NCBI GenBank assembly: GCA_963966185.1
Contig: CAWZYM010000283.1
Span: 1,331,001-1,395,000 of the forward strand
Direction of reading: 5' to 3'
Origin: Rhabditoides inermis
Taxonomy: Eukaryota > Nematoda > Chromadorea > Rhabditida > Rhabditidae
Length of the DNA: 64,000 nucleotides
How positions within the stretch are numbered: the stretch's first letter is position 1; each line of letters opens with the position of its first letter. Positions 63,026-64,000 of the stretch are shown here, piece after piece. Both the position numbers and the translations under genes were made by a program. The notes under the pieces were generated by a model. The model searched no databases. It was not told where the DNA came from and was given only the letters and a program-made list of their open reading frames with translations.

Positions 63026-64000
<975 letters not shown>

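Overview
This looks like nuclear DNA of a nematode, possibly a diplogastrid-like lineage, although the species cannot be fixed from sequence alone. Genes are cut into many short exons (40-170 nt) with GT-AG introns that are often only 40-200 nt. Splice acceptors repeatedly sit at or within a few bases of the start ATG, as expected for spliced-leader trans-splicing. Two genes resemble nematode serpentine chemoreceptors. Exons are GC-rich, while introns carry large amounts of CT/GA microsatellite and palindromic mobile elements. All exon structures below are hand-built from splice signals, reading phase and paralogue comparison.

Layout. 1-0.3 kb: the 3' end of a LINE. 0.7-3.8 kb (+): the 3' exons of an RNA helicase A / DHX9-like gene (rha-1). 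4.1-29.4 kb (+): the main feature of the window, six head-to-tail paralogues (called here GYF-A to GYF-F), each with one divergent GYF-like domain followed by coiled coil. The coiled coil is built from small phase-0 exons. A and B end in a C2H2 finger of U1-type spacing; C and D start with a predicted N-myristoylation signal. Their introns hold an antisense F-box gene (10.4-11.3 kb), several foldback elements and a small gag-only LTR retrotransposon (22.1-24.4 kb).

31.4-34.0 kb (-): a small coiled-coil protein with a foldback element in its last intron. 35.0-41.7 kb (-): an M6/proteolipid (PLP) tetraspan gene with a glycosyltransferase family 31 gene nested in its intron on the + strand (35.7-36.8 kb). 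43.1-48.6 kb (+): a membrane-anchored phospholipase B1-like GDSL lipase, with reading-frame breaks around the nucleophile motif and a nearly 1-kb heptamer satellite in an intron. 49.3-50.9 kb (-): an unrecognised multi-pass membrane protein. 51.7-53.3 kb and 61.1-63.0 kb (+): two related, damaged chemoreceptor genes, the first split by a tRNA-derived SINE with a 12-bp target duplication. 53.9-59.5 kb (-): an unrecognised multi-exon gene whose first candidate exon reads as a signal peptide. Most remaining space is microsatellite or intron.

The helicase and the six GYF-like genes all lie on one strand with 0.25-0.8 kb gaps, so they could be one polycistronic unit. The GYF-like array is the best candidate for an undescribed system: a locally expanded family of adaptor-like proteins whose coiled-coil length is varied by gain and loss of symmetric exons.
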